This document shows, in pieces, positions 1 through 10,720 of a stretch of 64,000 bases of DNA. The notes under the pieces were generated by a model that was given only the letters and a program-made list of their open reading frames with translations, made no database searches and was not told the origin of the DNA. The stretch covers positions 20,601,450-20,665,449 of the forward strand of contig OU862927.1 in assembly GCA_917880885.1 (NCBI GenBank), given 5' to 3'. Numbering within the stretch: position 1 is the first letter of the stretch; each line of letters starts with the position of its first letter. This stretch comes from Limnephilus marmoratus (lineage: Eukaryota > Arthropoda > Insecta > Trichoptera > Limnephilidae). Both the position numbers and the translations under genes were made by a program.

Positions 1-92
1 AATACAAAATATACAAGTGAAACCAGCTCCTTGATCAATTAGTTCATTTTTTGACCGCCTGAAAATCTTCCCTTACAATGAATTTCCTTTAA

Positions 93-385
93 TTTTTTTT
101 TTTTTTTTACTTGAGCTCCACACAGGAGGCCCTGGGGAAAATAATTTCCCTCACGGCCTATGTCATCTTTGGGGATGCTGTGTGGAGGGTTTTTTTTTAG
201 GAAAGGAAGGAGAGGAGAGTTCTGGGAAGGAAAAGGGTTTAAGGGGTGGGTAGGAATCTGGGGTTTAGTGTGTCCTGGTGATCCGCCTCCAAGACCTAGA
301 CAAACCTCACCCCATGAACCCGGGCACCCCTGCTAAATAATCAAACGTAGCGAACCCCTTGCGGTGACCTATGGCAGAGGTTATT
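93..385 (-). repeat. Poly(A)-tailed retroposon, family R1
   Basis: A run of T at 93-108 is the poly(A) tail of an element read on the minus strand. Its body matches two tandem copies at 45405-46015 and one copy at 41755-42165, sharing the motifs CCATAGGTCA, GGTTCGCTACGTTTGGTGA and GCCCGGGTTCATGGGGT. A tail, a body of fixed order and no long frame suggest a SINE or a LINE 3' end. The class is not certain. Confidence 0.6.
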
Positions 386-542
386 GAAGTGAAAACTTCT
401 TTAGCACCGTTGTGATTTGAAACGCGATGAAACGAAAATAAGTGACACCAAAAAGAGACAAACACATAACGGTCTCGCATTTGTGCGGTGCTTCGTAGCT
501 TACCCACTCTTGTCTACCTTAGTTTTCTGAAGGTTTCACTTC
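386..542. mobile_element. MITE family B, copy 1
   Basis: The left end GAAGTGAAAACTTC is answered by an inverted GAAGTGAAACCTTC at the right end. The 157-bp body matches a second copy at 47778-47967, including the motif GTGCGGTGCTTCGTAG. It is a short non-autonomous DNA element with no coding content; its superfamily is unknown. Confidence 0.6.
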
Positions 543-857
543 TACTGTAATGTGAATAGCACACTCTGTTTTTTTCTTTAATCGATTCAGGGTTTGAATA
601 ATTACTTTGTTATAGATTCTCTACTCTATGATCTCACAGATTCTTTGTCTCTGATCTACATAGGCCCTAATATTAAATAATTTATTCCTTATTATGTCAC
701 CTGTGATTATGAAATATGGTCAACGGCCATATACATCCATACAGGCGCACACACATCCATTTGGGGCGCATATAATTGTCATCCAATTACAGATATTCTA
801 AACGCCATGGTCGTACAAGCAGGGGTTAATCCACTGAAAAGATAATTAATAAATGGA

Positions 858-1199
858 AGATAAATGAAACAATTTAACTTTGTTTGAACCACTTTTATAT
901 TTGGGTAAATCCGACCGTTCCTTCTTCAGGGAAAATGTATACTGATTTAAATGTATATTTTTATTTTTGGCAAATGTATATTTTGAATAATCGTGGATAT
1001 GTTCCCCTACCCACCCACTCTTCATTAATACCTAGCAACGGCTCCACCCCTACCATAATAATACATTGTTCCCATCCATATTTCAAAACTGTCAAATCAG
1101 TATACATTTGCCCTGAAGAAGGAACGGTCGTTCTGAAACCGGTCGGATTTACTCAAATATAAAAGTGGTTCAAACAAAGTTAAATTGTTTTATTTATCT
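858..1199. mobile_element. Foldback MITE with about 90-bp inverted arms
   Basis: The arms at 858-948 and about 1094-1199 are reverse complements, starting AGATAAAT and running through AACAATTTAACTTTG and the CGACCGTTCC motif. The right arm carries a short extra segment with TTCTGAAACCGG. The open frame spanning the element reads through both arms and is not a gene. Confidence 0.8.
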
Positions 1200-1479
1200 A
1201 TAATGGATAACCACAAAGTTATAGCTACATTCAAAAGTATACATAATTAATAAATTAAACAAACTAATCAGTAAATAATTGTTCATGACCAATATAATTT
1301 ATTATGGATATCGCCACATACCTTTCAGTTTTGCATAGAACTAAATACATCTTTAAACATTTTTAACACATTTTATAAACATAAAATAAATAAACATTTT
1401 TTTTCAAAATTTACGTTATATTTGCACAACAGATTTTTTAAAGTAAAATATCAAGTACATAGAATAGGAAAAAACACAA

Positions 1480-1590
1480 ATAGTAATAAAAATAAAATAA
1501 ATAATCAATTATTATGTAGGGCGTCGTCTGGGGTGAGCTCGGGCCCGGCGCCCACTCAGGGGTGGCGCTTGGTGCTGGAACTAAGGAAGT
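1480..1590 (-). repeat. LINE 3' end fragment
   Basis: This stretch matches the LINE 3' end at about 20540-20640, with the same order of motifs: an AT-rich part, TTATTATG, CAGGGCGT, GCTCGGGCCC and CTTGGTGCTGGAA. It is a 5'-truncated relic read on the minus strand. Confidence 0.55.
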
Positions 1591-1654
1591 GTGACGAAAA
1601 TATAAATTATTTTCAAATTCTTACACAAAATAAATTTTATGAAGTTACCGCACA

Positions 1655-1760
1655 AAAGTCTCATTGCCAGAATCAGATGGCATTCCCTATTTTGGGGAAT
1701 ATTTGAGCCTGAAGGAAACGGAGACAAGAAAGAGATGGGGAACCTACCTGATTATTCATA
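1655..1760 (-). repeat. SINE family A fragment
   Basis: Degenerate minus-strand match to SINE-A seen in full at 18556-18962, covering the part with GGCATCCCC, TGAGGCTGAAGG and AAGTACCTGGCTATTC. No tRNA-like head is present. Confidence 0.45.
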
Positions 1761-1880
1761 ATGCAAAAAAAATTGGAAAACCGAAATACCTCAACCCTTT
1801 TTTATTAGTTTGAAATTTTATACAGAACAGACATGATTTAAAATTTTCACGGCGAAAAGCATTCTCGTTATTTATTTTTG

Positions 1881-2055
1881 TGGTATTACGCCGTGTTGTA
1901 CTAGCTCCTTCATTAGCCAACGTTTCGGACAGCGTTACAGTGTCAATCATCCCTTCATTAGAGCGTTACAGTGTCTTCATGTGTGATGATGGACATCATC
2001 AACGCTGGCCAAAACGTTGGATATAGAAGGAGGTAGCGCAGTACGACATAATACC
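1881..2055. mobile_element. Foldback element, family P, diverged copy
   Basis: Inverted arms begin GGTATTACGCCGTGTTGTA on the left and end with GTACGACATAATACC on the right. Both arms hold CCAACGTTT and a CTCCTTC motif. It is the diverged relative of the perfect palindrome at 54675-54856. Confidence 0.7.
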
Positions 2056-2080
2056 AATGACGTCATATATGCGATTCCAT

Positions 2081-2541
2081 GACAGTTCATCCTGCGACAA
2101 TTCATCCGGCCGACAGTTCATCCTGCCGACAGTTCATCCTGCCGACAGTTCATCCCGCCGACAATTCATCCGGCGACAATTCATCCTGCCTGATCATTTA
2201 GAAGATTTTTTCTTCAAGTAAGTATGCAAAGAGGATATACGGCCGTACAACCTAACCTAACCTATTTAGTAAAAATATTTTTACAGCGGATTTCCACTCA
2301 AGATGCCTTCAGATATAAGTATATCGATTTTGGTTGTACGGCCGTATATCCTCTTTGCATACTTACTTAATAAAAATCTTCTAAATGATCAGGCAGGATG
2401 AATTGTCGCCGGATGAATTGTCGGCGGGATGAACTGTCGGCAGGATGAACTGTCGGCAGGATGAACTGTCGGCCGGATGAACTGTCGCAGGATGAACTGT
2501 CGCCGGATGAATTGTCGCAGGACGAATTGTCGGGTCACCCA
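2081..2541. mobile_element. Foldback element with short tandem repeats in both arms
   Basis: The left arm (2081-2252) begins with seven units of a 15-17 bp repeat built on GACAGTTCATCC. The right arm (2332-2541) ends with nine units of its reverse complement, GGATGAACTGTC. Next to the loop both arms carry the motifs ATGATCAGG and GGATATACGGCCGTACAACC. The 79-bp loop starts with CCTAACCTAACCT. This is the structure of FB-type foldback transposons. The frames rich in His-Pro-Ala here are readings of the repeat. Confidence 0.8.
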
Positions 2542-2559
2542 TATATGCAAATAGACTCG

Positions 2560-3560
2560 CCATAGTCGCAAAATAATGTGGCAGGATTTCAGCGGTTTTC
2601 GGTAATTTCTAGTAAGTTATTCACGTATTAAAAAGATATGCTACTTCCACGCCGAAGCCAAACGTGTACATATAAATTAAATGTTATTTCTTCGCTTTTA
2701 CTACTGTTTGCCGTGTAATGGAAACATTTTCTCATCACACAAGAGGACATTTTGGCACTTTTTAAATGCTGGTAAGTCACGACCTTACTCGACGAGTGAC
2801 AATTTAGTACTAAAGTACTAGGAATCGAGTACAATGCAATTGCCTTTATTTTGGCTTCCCACTTTGAAATTTCTACCACGCATCTACACATCTACAGTAA
2901 ACGTCATTGCATAATACCCCAAAAATAAATAACCTTAATACAGAAGTTGGAAAGGCAGTATTGGCGAATCACATTCGGAATTCATCAAAATGCGTACCAT
3001 TTGTACAATTTTTAAACCTAGACTACGAATAAACCCTTTTCCTCATTTATTGACGGAATTTTGAAAAATAATTATGAAAAGTGTATTTTTTATGCAATAC
3101 TTCAATTATTAAAAGTATCGGTGTTTATTGCTCGTGCAAAATTTCTATTTTTGAACGAAGTAGAATTGCCCTAATTTCTAGCCATGGAAATGCTCTAACA
3201 AAACGAACAGTTCTAATAATGTGATATGGGTAGTGGAATTTATTACTCGACCGATTTTACTCCTTTTATGGCACTTTTGCAAAACGTCTTAAACGAACCA
3301 AAACGAGCGATTCGTAGCCGTAATTCGCCAAATTTACTTACCTTTCGTGAAACATTTTTTAAATTGTTTTCAAACCTTCCCGCAATGTGCAATCTGCGTT
3401 TTTAGGAAGCTGATATAATACTTTCCCATTTTACCGATAGTTGTCTCAAATCGACTTATTAAAATTTAATATTTTTTCATTTCTAGTTGACAAATGTTTG
3501 TGTCGGACGCGGGCTTGTTAAAATGGTGAAAGTGTTTGTTTTATTCGATTTTTATAACAT
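2560..3560. other. AT-rich intergenic stretch
   Basis: No gene, convincing splice pattern, tandem array or inverted pair was seen here. Short frames are not supported by any domain or splice site. Confidence 0.5.
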
Positions 3561-4040
3561 GTAGCTGGTACCCGGCATGCGTTGCTATGCCATTTAATAA
3601 AGAAATTGTTTCTCCCTGAGTGTCCTTTCCCTTTTGTCCCGTTCCCCTTCCGCCTCTCCTTCCTCTTCCGCGTCCCCTTCCCGTTTCGCGTTCTCACTCC
3701 GCCTCCTCCACCTTCCCTCTCCCCACTCCGCTTTCCCATCCCGCGAACCCCCTCTCTAGTTCCCCTCCCCCCTTTCAAGTTCCCCTCCCCCCTCCCGGGT
3801 CCCCCCTCCCCATTCCCCCACCACCTTCCCGCATTCCATTCATTAATTCCCGGTACATTCAGTTTTCAAACAGCTCGCGCGCTATGCCAGCAGTTTTATA
3901 CAAACCTTGTCCAGAAAATAAAGAACACAAAAACAAAGAATTTTCCAATTTGGCGCAGTCGTTCGGAAGTTATGCGCGTACATACATTTCGGCGATACAT
4001 AGATACAAGATGTTTCCGTGTATTCGCCAATGAATTATCT
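3561..4040 (+). repeat. Interspersed repeat C with polypyrimidine core
   Basis: Begins with CCGGCATGCGTTGCTATGCC followed by TTAATAAAGAAATT and CTGAGTGTCC. It then enters about 220 bp made almost only of C and T with a loose TCCCCTCCC period, and ends with ATGCGCGTACATACATTTC. Other copies lie at 17453-18227 (plus) and 19110-19545 (minus). The frames giving proline-rich peptides are by-products of the CT tract. Confidence 0.7.
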
Positions 4041-4049
4041 ATAAAATAT

Positions 4050-4990
4050 ATATATAATTAATTATCGATACGTATATATATATAGATACATATTATGTAT
4101 CATGTGATTTTTTTTTTCTAAACAAAGCGTGAATTCTGTTCCTTATGTGTTTTACGTTGTGAAATTGGCTTACTGTGAAAAACGATTTATTGAACTAAAT
4201 AAAGCGAGAATCGAGATTATTCTTATTGTGTATTGTGTTCTTTCTGGTAAGTGTATTATATATCTTAATTTAGTGCATTCAAATTTTGACAGTTCTTGAA
4301 CTCAAATTCAAGATTAAAAATTGAGTTTTCTAATATATACTTGTATATGCACCTGTGATTACCGAATAGGTCATACGGAAAATGCAGACATCGAAATATG
4401 CAATGTTGATCGGATTAAGTAACTCTCTTAATTTTATTAAGGCCCTGCAACCGCGCACAACAAGAAGAAGATGGAGAGATATGAAATTACGAATGTTAGA
4501 GGAGAGCGCTTGTATTTAAAGTAACAAAATCGATGCGAAAATTGTGAAAATGTTTAAAAGAATCCGACTAGTTCAAAATAGAGCAAAAATCTCGCTAGGA
4601 TTGTCTTAAACAGCATTTAAAGAAACACTGTGATTTTTTTCATACATATAACTTGTGAAATAACTGAAAAAAACGTGTTTATTATAATTTTTGGAGCATA
4701 CTTTGCGATTTTTTTCTATTGCGGGAATTTTATATAATTTGCGTTTCGGCGCGACGAATATCTAGATATTATCTTCAAGAATTATATATATTTTTTTAAG
4801 AGCATTAAAGCTTACCGTGTTTAAGGGAAATATGTAATAAATCGGTACAAATCCGGGCTGCGGGCCCTTAAGCAACTCTCTTAATTTTATTAAGTAGCTA
4901 ACACACAGAAATCGCGCGTTTATAAAGTTTACTGTTTTAATTTTTTTTTTACAAATCCCAAAAATATGGGATAATCGGTAAATAGTGTAG
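4050..4990. other. Intergenic stretch with a direct repeat
   Basis: No gene seen. The motif AACTCTCTTAATTTTATTAAG occurs near 4420 and again near 4872, in direct orientation about 450 bp apart. This may be a pair of ends or a local duplication. Confidence 0.35.
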
Positions 4991-4996
4991 GTTACA

Positions 4997-5830
4997 TTGA
5001 TTATAAAGCTCTATGCTCAGTTAATATCTGCATACTATGCACTAATCCAGTCTTTAATCCAATATGGAATAATTGGATGGGGGGGGTCATACAACAATAT
5101 TCTAACCCCTGTCAAAGTGATCCAGAAACTAATCATTAAAGTAATCCTAAAGAAACCCTCCACTTATCCAACAGAAACGCTTTTCGCAGATTTCACGGTG
5201 CCTCGAGTTGAGAATATCTTCAAGAAAAATGCAATTATCCAAATTTACAAAGATAATATCATCAAGAAATTTGAAACTCACCAATCAAAAAGATATGAAG
5301 ACAACATCAAAACACCAAAATTTAATACCAAACTAATGCAAAACAATTATATCTATTTAGGAATAAAGTTTTTCAACAACCTTCCCATTGAAATAAAAAA
5401 AAACCAAAGACATCAATAAACTGAAACTCAAACTGAAGCTACACTTCATCAGGAATAATTAACTAAATAATTACCTGTTTCTCTCTTTCTTTCTATTTAT
5501 TTTTAATACATATTCATCTCTATTTTATTTAGATTTTTCGAATTTCTCTTAAGTGCACAATAACCGTATGTAACCGTATCCTATGTATGTACACCTACAC
5601 ATATAGATGATCCAGAAGTCTCAATTTATCCTATTATATACCTACTTATTACATAATGTTGTTCTATTTCAGTTATAGTTAGTGTATCTCGCTCATCAAG
5701 CACAAGAACTAGCTTCTTCTTTGGTGAGATTGCAATGTTTAAATAATTTCTGTACCGCTATGTAATTTCCATAACTCCACTGTACAATTATATAACTATA
5801 TTAAATAAATATTAAAAATATTAAAAATCG
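4997..5830 (+). pseudogene. LINE reverse transcriptase C-terminal relic with 3' tail
   Basis: The 140-codon frame at 4997-5419 has the layout typical of the end of a non-LTR reverse transcriptase: ISAYYALIQSLIQYGIIGWG, then VIQKLIIKVI, then IKFFNNLPIEIK. After the stop, an untranslated tail of about 400 bp includes CTTTGGTGAGATTGCAATG and ends in AT-rich ATTAAAAATATTAAAAA. The element is 5' truncated: no endonuclease and no catalytic palm motif is present. It is likely Jockey- or CR1-like. A tail with similar trailer motifs occurs at 33205-33612. Confidence 0.75.
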
Positions 5831-6234
5831 GAGGAATGATTTTGTTAATGTGGGCGGAAAATTTCCTAATCGAATGCCCAGGAATCTCGATTTATTTGTT
5901 ATTGATGCGATCACATACGAGTGACTAAGTGACTTTGAAATATTTCGATTCTCAATCAAACAAAGATACCATCACTGTCTCGACTCGTTACGTAATATTA
6001 TTTTTAGTCAATGTTATTTTTGGATGAATAATTCATACAATCATTTAATGGTGGAATTAGTTCGACAGTTGTGGTGCCTACCTATGAATTGGTCGGGGAA
6101 GTGCTCTATTCATAGAAATTGATTATTTGGACGAATGAAACTATTGAATGAAAAATTATTTCTCTTTCCAAATTTCATGAATCAAATTGAACGTGGGTAG
6201 GCACTATTATTGATTATGGCAATGCCCTATGAAC

Positions 6235-7862
6235 TAGGCTTGTTGAAAAAGTATCGATATATCGATATTTTTAATTCAATATATCGATATTTTTAGCCGA
6301 TATATTTTGATCCGATATATCGATACAAAATATCCAATACCGCAAATTGTATCAAAAACGATATTTTTTTAAATTTATGTATTTAAAGTCACTAGAATCC
6401 AAAACCGTATAGGAACGAACGGAAAAAAGTAACTGTATTGGATCATGACATCTAGCGGTTGAAATTTTAACTATTAATAGCTTACAAATCTATTGTCTTT
6501 GCATTAGTCTTTGTGATCACCAATACTATCTCATGTGTTGCTAACAACCTGGCAGCGGCTACATGGTGTCAGAGTTGCGCTCGGGGACTACGCCCCGTAT
6601 AGGAACCAGAACCTCGCTGGGCCCGGGTGCCACCAGGAGGGCGGCACCACAGATCGGGCTCCGACCTACCTTGCAGGCGGCTAGCTCGAACCAACGGCAA
6701 GCAGGGGAGACCCTCGTCATCAGGGTGGTGTGGTCGCCGGTAGGCTGTTTGGAATGTTTTACATGTGGGGAAATACTGGCCGTGATCACCCTCGAACAAT
6801 CTCCTCAATAAAAGAACGGTATTTAGGTAAAACAAACAAAATGTATTGTGAGAAAACACAGAAATACAAGGTTAAAAGGCAGTTCCTGGCTAGAATGTCC
6901 CTACACGGTAAGTCTCTCAACCTGTCCTCTCTGGGGTCGTCATTGCTCAGGTAGAATCGCGAGGGCAAATAGAACACATTAATTTAAGGGGGCTTACTGC
7001 GATGGAGGCGGCAGGTCCAATCCTCGTCCGCAGCAGAGGGGATCTCGTTCCAACAGGAGTCTCCAGGTGAAACGTCCCACACACGTAAACATTGTCACTG
7101 TACTTTAAATTACGCCTCGGCCTTGTCTGCCGTAGCATCTAGAACACGCATTTGCGTATTAAATTCCCGACGCCATATTGCGTCGCGGATGACTCGGGCC
7201 ACAAAGGTGCCCTGCGGAGAGAATTTCTCCTTAACAAAACAATCGACTGTTCGCGGAGCGCTTTGCCTAGGAAGTGTCGAGAGTCGGTGGCTTCGCCGAC
7301 CGTTGCTCGCATTTGGCTCCACTAGCGCGCGCGGCGCGCTTGCGGCGAAAGAGCGAAACTGTAGTCTGTGCAGTGGCGTGGGTGAATAATTAGTAGGGGC
7401 TTATTTGTGCATCGTAACAGTGTGTAGGTACGTACATAGAAATGGTTCCCAATTGTCTATGATTATTGACTATACCTTGTTCCAAACACGAAGTCCTTTT
7501 TGACAGATTAATACGCCAATAGAATATTACTGAGACGCATACAAACTTTGTATGCGTCTCAGTTTACATGTAAGCTAGAAGACAGCTTTTAGTTTTTGAT
7601 ATTTTTGTAATTATTACGTAATAAAAATGAATAGTGATAAAAATACCTTAATTTTTATTAAGATTTTTGTACATTAAAAAAAGCAAATTCTTTACAAAAA
7701 TTACTATTGATAATATTGAGCTGAATACACTATTATTTTAAAAACGCAAAATCTCTTGAAAATTATTTTTTCCTCGACATATCGACGTCGATATTGATAG
7801 ATATTTTAATAAATATCGATACATCGATATATCGATATTTTTTTTCACTTTCGACATCTCTA
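6235..7862. mobile_element. Non-autonomous hAT-like element with GC-rich cargo
   Basis: The ends are inverted: TAGGCTTGTTG plus TATCGATATATCGATA repeats on the left, and TAGAGATGTCG plus the same repeats on the right. An identical 8-bp duplication, CTATGAAC, flanks it at 6227-6234 and 7863-7870, which is the hAT signature. No transposase was recognised. The middle (about 6550-7400) is far richer in G and C than the ends. It includes a frame with a CFTCGE peptide, a possible relic of a gag-type zinc knuckle, which continues in another frame. Confidence 0.82.
7529..7563. repeat. Perfect 17-bp inverted repeat
   Basis: ACTGAGACGCATACAAA is followed after one C by its exact reverse complement. 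It lies inside the hAT-like element and could form a strong hairpin. Confidence 0.85.
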
Positions 7863-7939
7863 CTATGAACACAATTATGTAAATGAATGTAACAATTGGT
7901 CTCTTTTGTTAAAAAATATTTCGATTATGAGCAGCTGAA

Positions 7940-7992
7940 ACTTTGGCTAAAGACGGAGGATTCGCAACACGGCATTATAAACCAAAAATTAT
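7940..7992. repeat. Family P foldback fragment
   Basis: Contains CTTTGGCTAAAGACGGAGGA and AACACGGCATTATAAACC, which match one arm of the palindrome at 54675-54856. It lies about 80 bp outside the right end of the hAT-like element. Confidence 0.55.
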
Positions 7993-8224
7993 TCACTGTA
8001 ACATTACAGTTACATAGTGAATATTATTAAATGGGCGCTTTTATTATTACCGCGATGACCCACGTTTACGGTACCGTGACGGTAAAGAAGGCAATAAACA
8101 TACGTTCCTGACTTCGGGTGAGTTCATGGCTCGTCACCTCTCGTGGCTATCACCCGCCATCATCAGCTGAGTTCGCCGATAATCATGCATTATTAACTGC
8201 AATTAAAAGATTTCAATAAATGTT

Positions 8225-9905
8225 AAATGAATGTTGTTTTTGTAAACGCAAATAAAATTAAAATACTCAATTAATAAGGTACTTCCTTTATAATGTTAGT
8301 GTTTATTACTGACATATTTTTGTTCCAAGAAGTAGTTAAACATGTTTGTTAATTTTTATTATTTTTGTTTGTTTTATAGCAGTAATATCAAAAAAGTAAA
8401 TAATTAAATTTTCACATGCGTATTTCAGTTATTGTTTTTTTTTTATTTCATTAAATTTATTTATTTATTTATTTGTTTGTTTACGCCTTGATGGCTTTTA
8501 CATATAAAATAAATTGTACAGGAGCATTATAACAAGTATGCAGTATCATAAGTATATAGTACATAAAATGATAAACAGAGCTAGAAAGATATAAGTAGGC
8601 TTAACATAAGTAGGTATCAATATTCGAGTAATTGTTTACAAAGGAGTTCAACCAGCGGATTCGTATTTGGGCTCACGCTACATTATATTCAATAATTATT
8701 GTCACAATATCACACAAAATGTGATTCCAAATATACTCGAAGCATACCGGTATTGCAGTGGTGTAAAACCTTTTTTAACGATTAATATAAAAGTAGGTAA
8801 TTTTCTTGTAATTAATTATTTTTATTTATTTATTTTTTTAATTATAATTTTTTTGCTATCATAAATGTACGTATGTTTGTTAGTATTATGAAAAAGAAAA
8901 AAAAAGAAAAGGTACACAGTAATTACATATGTAAATAAGTAAGTAGGTACTATGAATGTAGTTACAGAGCAGTGGGTATTAAGTTTGTTACTGTTAACAA
9001 TGTGAAACATTTAAGGATTTTTACATTAGTTTGTTATTATCAGGAAATAAAAAATAAAAGGTACACAGCAATTACATATATGTATAAAGAAGTAAGTAGA
9101 TACTATGAAATGCTGTGATTGTAAACGCAATTAAAATTAAAATACTCAATTGAGAGGTCCTTCCCTTATAATGTAAGTTTTTATAATTGACAGATTTATG
9201 TTCCAAGAAGTAGTTAACATGTTTTGTTATTTTTTTAAAATTTTGTGTGTTTTATAGCAGTAATATAAAAAATAAAAAATTTACACGTATTGTTTTTTAT
9301 TTTATTTCATTAAACATGTGTTAGCTGTGTTATAAGTGTAAAAAATAATCCAAATTTCAGTAAACAATAGATTTTTAACATGTCTATACCGAAGATTCGG
9401 TTTCAGTATAAATTTCTGTTTCGGTCGGACACTAAATTTTACATCTAAAAATAATCGAAACAGTAGTTCAAATTTTTTTTACATGTGTCGTCACAGAGCT
9501 GATGACCCTCCGTACCCTTGTCACACAATGTCACACTTCCCTACTCCCCCCCGCCCCCCTTAAGGTGTGACGCACTTTATGGATGGCCTCTTATGCAGAC
9601 AGTTAACACGTGTTAAATTAAATAAAAAAAATAATTGAAGTATGTGAAAAAATAATATTGTGTTTTATATTACTTCTATAAAATAAACAAAATTTATAAA
9701 AATCTTGGATCTTCTCGTTCGGCTGACTTCGGGTGAGCCAAAAATAAGCCAAATAACACTAAACAATCGATTTTTAAGATGTCTACAAAAGTTTCGGTTT
9801 CGGTTTTGGTTTCGGCAAATTTGCTGATAAAACCTAAACTGATGCCGAAACTAGTTTTTTTTGCCGAAACTTGCCGAAACCGAACCTTCGGTCGGTCACT
9901 ACTTT
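8225..9905. repeat. Cluster of diverged direct duplications
   Basis: Three segments occur twice in direct order. 8225-8430 matches 9114-9310 (shared TTCCAAGAAGTAGTTAA and TTTTATAGCAGTAATAT). 8911-8956 matches 9060-9112 (shared GGTACACAG and AATTACATAT). 9340-9435 matches 9738-9905 (shared GATTTTTAA, ATGTCTA and TTCGGTCGG). The last pair ends in ACCTTCGGTCGGTCACT, which looks like a DNA-transposon terminus. No gene is supported here. Confidence 0.6.
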
Positions 9906-10486
9906 TTGGACAAAATAAAATTACTTTGAGTATAGCGCTTTTTTCACAAGCAAAAAACTAAAGTTTGTAGTTAAGGTATATCGAGGAATATGTAAAACCA
10001 CATATTCACTACATTTAAAAAAAAGGCAATTAATATGTCGTAAAAATAATAACATATCCGCATCGCAACGCTCCTAGTAATATTGATTAATTATTATGAC
10101 AACAATAAGATTACTATGGCTAGGATAGGAAATTAAATATTTCGATATTAGTGATACTGACGGAGTACGCCCGTTGTCAACAACAAAACACTTCGTGGAA
10201 TATCCGTTAATATGTTTTGATTGTTGATAAATAGTTATCTTACAATATTACGCTTTCATCCTTTTCGTACACGATCATGACGGAATATCGAACACAAAAA
10301 GATTATATAAGGACCAAAGTAGCTCATTGGTAGGAGTCTTCTTTTGAAAAGGAGATAAGCATTACGGGTATCAAACTATGGGTATCAACCTACACAATCC
10401 AAAGGGCTCAGTGAAAAAATTGTGCAGCAAGCTCCTAGACACCTTTTTGCGAGTAAGGGCCCATACTGAACGCCTTGAGCCAGGCG
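9906..10486. other. Intergenic stretch, possible tRNA-like relic
   Basis: No gene seen. Near 10315-10370 there is a weak box A-like AGCTCATTGGTAGGAG followed by a stem-like TCTTCTTTTGAAAAGGAGA, which may be a decayed tRNA-like sequence. Confidence 0.3.
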
Positions 10487-10720
10487 GCGTATTTACAATC
10501 CCTACCGCGTTTCAGTCGCTTTAAATTTTCAATATCAAAATTTAAATATTTAGAAATAAAATTATTAATTTCTAATATACACATTGGAAAGATTATTTTA
10601 TCTAGATTTTAGAACAATTTTTGTTTTTGCAATGTGATAAAAAATAACCAATATAGAGGTATACGTAAAATGTAAAATGTCGTTACCGCGACTGAATCGG
10701 TATAGGTTTTGTAAATACGC
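10487..10720. mobile_element. MITE family D, copy 1
   Basis: Begins GCGTATTTACAATCCCTACC and ends with the inverted GTAGG/TATAGGTTTTGTAAATACGC. The arms also pair at CGACTGAA. The 234-bp body matches the first part of the copy at 48174-48559. Confidence 0.75.

Noticed and set aside
2381..2571. His-Pro-Ala repeat peptide
   Set aside because: It comes from the 15-17-bp tandem units of a foldback element and exists in more than one frame.
3582..4061. Proline-rich 159- and 137-codon frames
   Set aside because: They are translations of a C/T-rich tract inside an interspersed repeat that recurs at 17.5 and 19.2 kb. The reading changes between copies.
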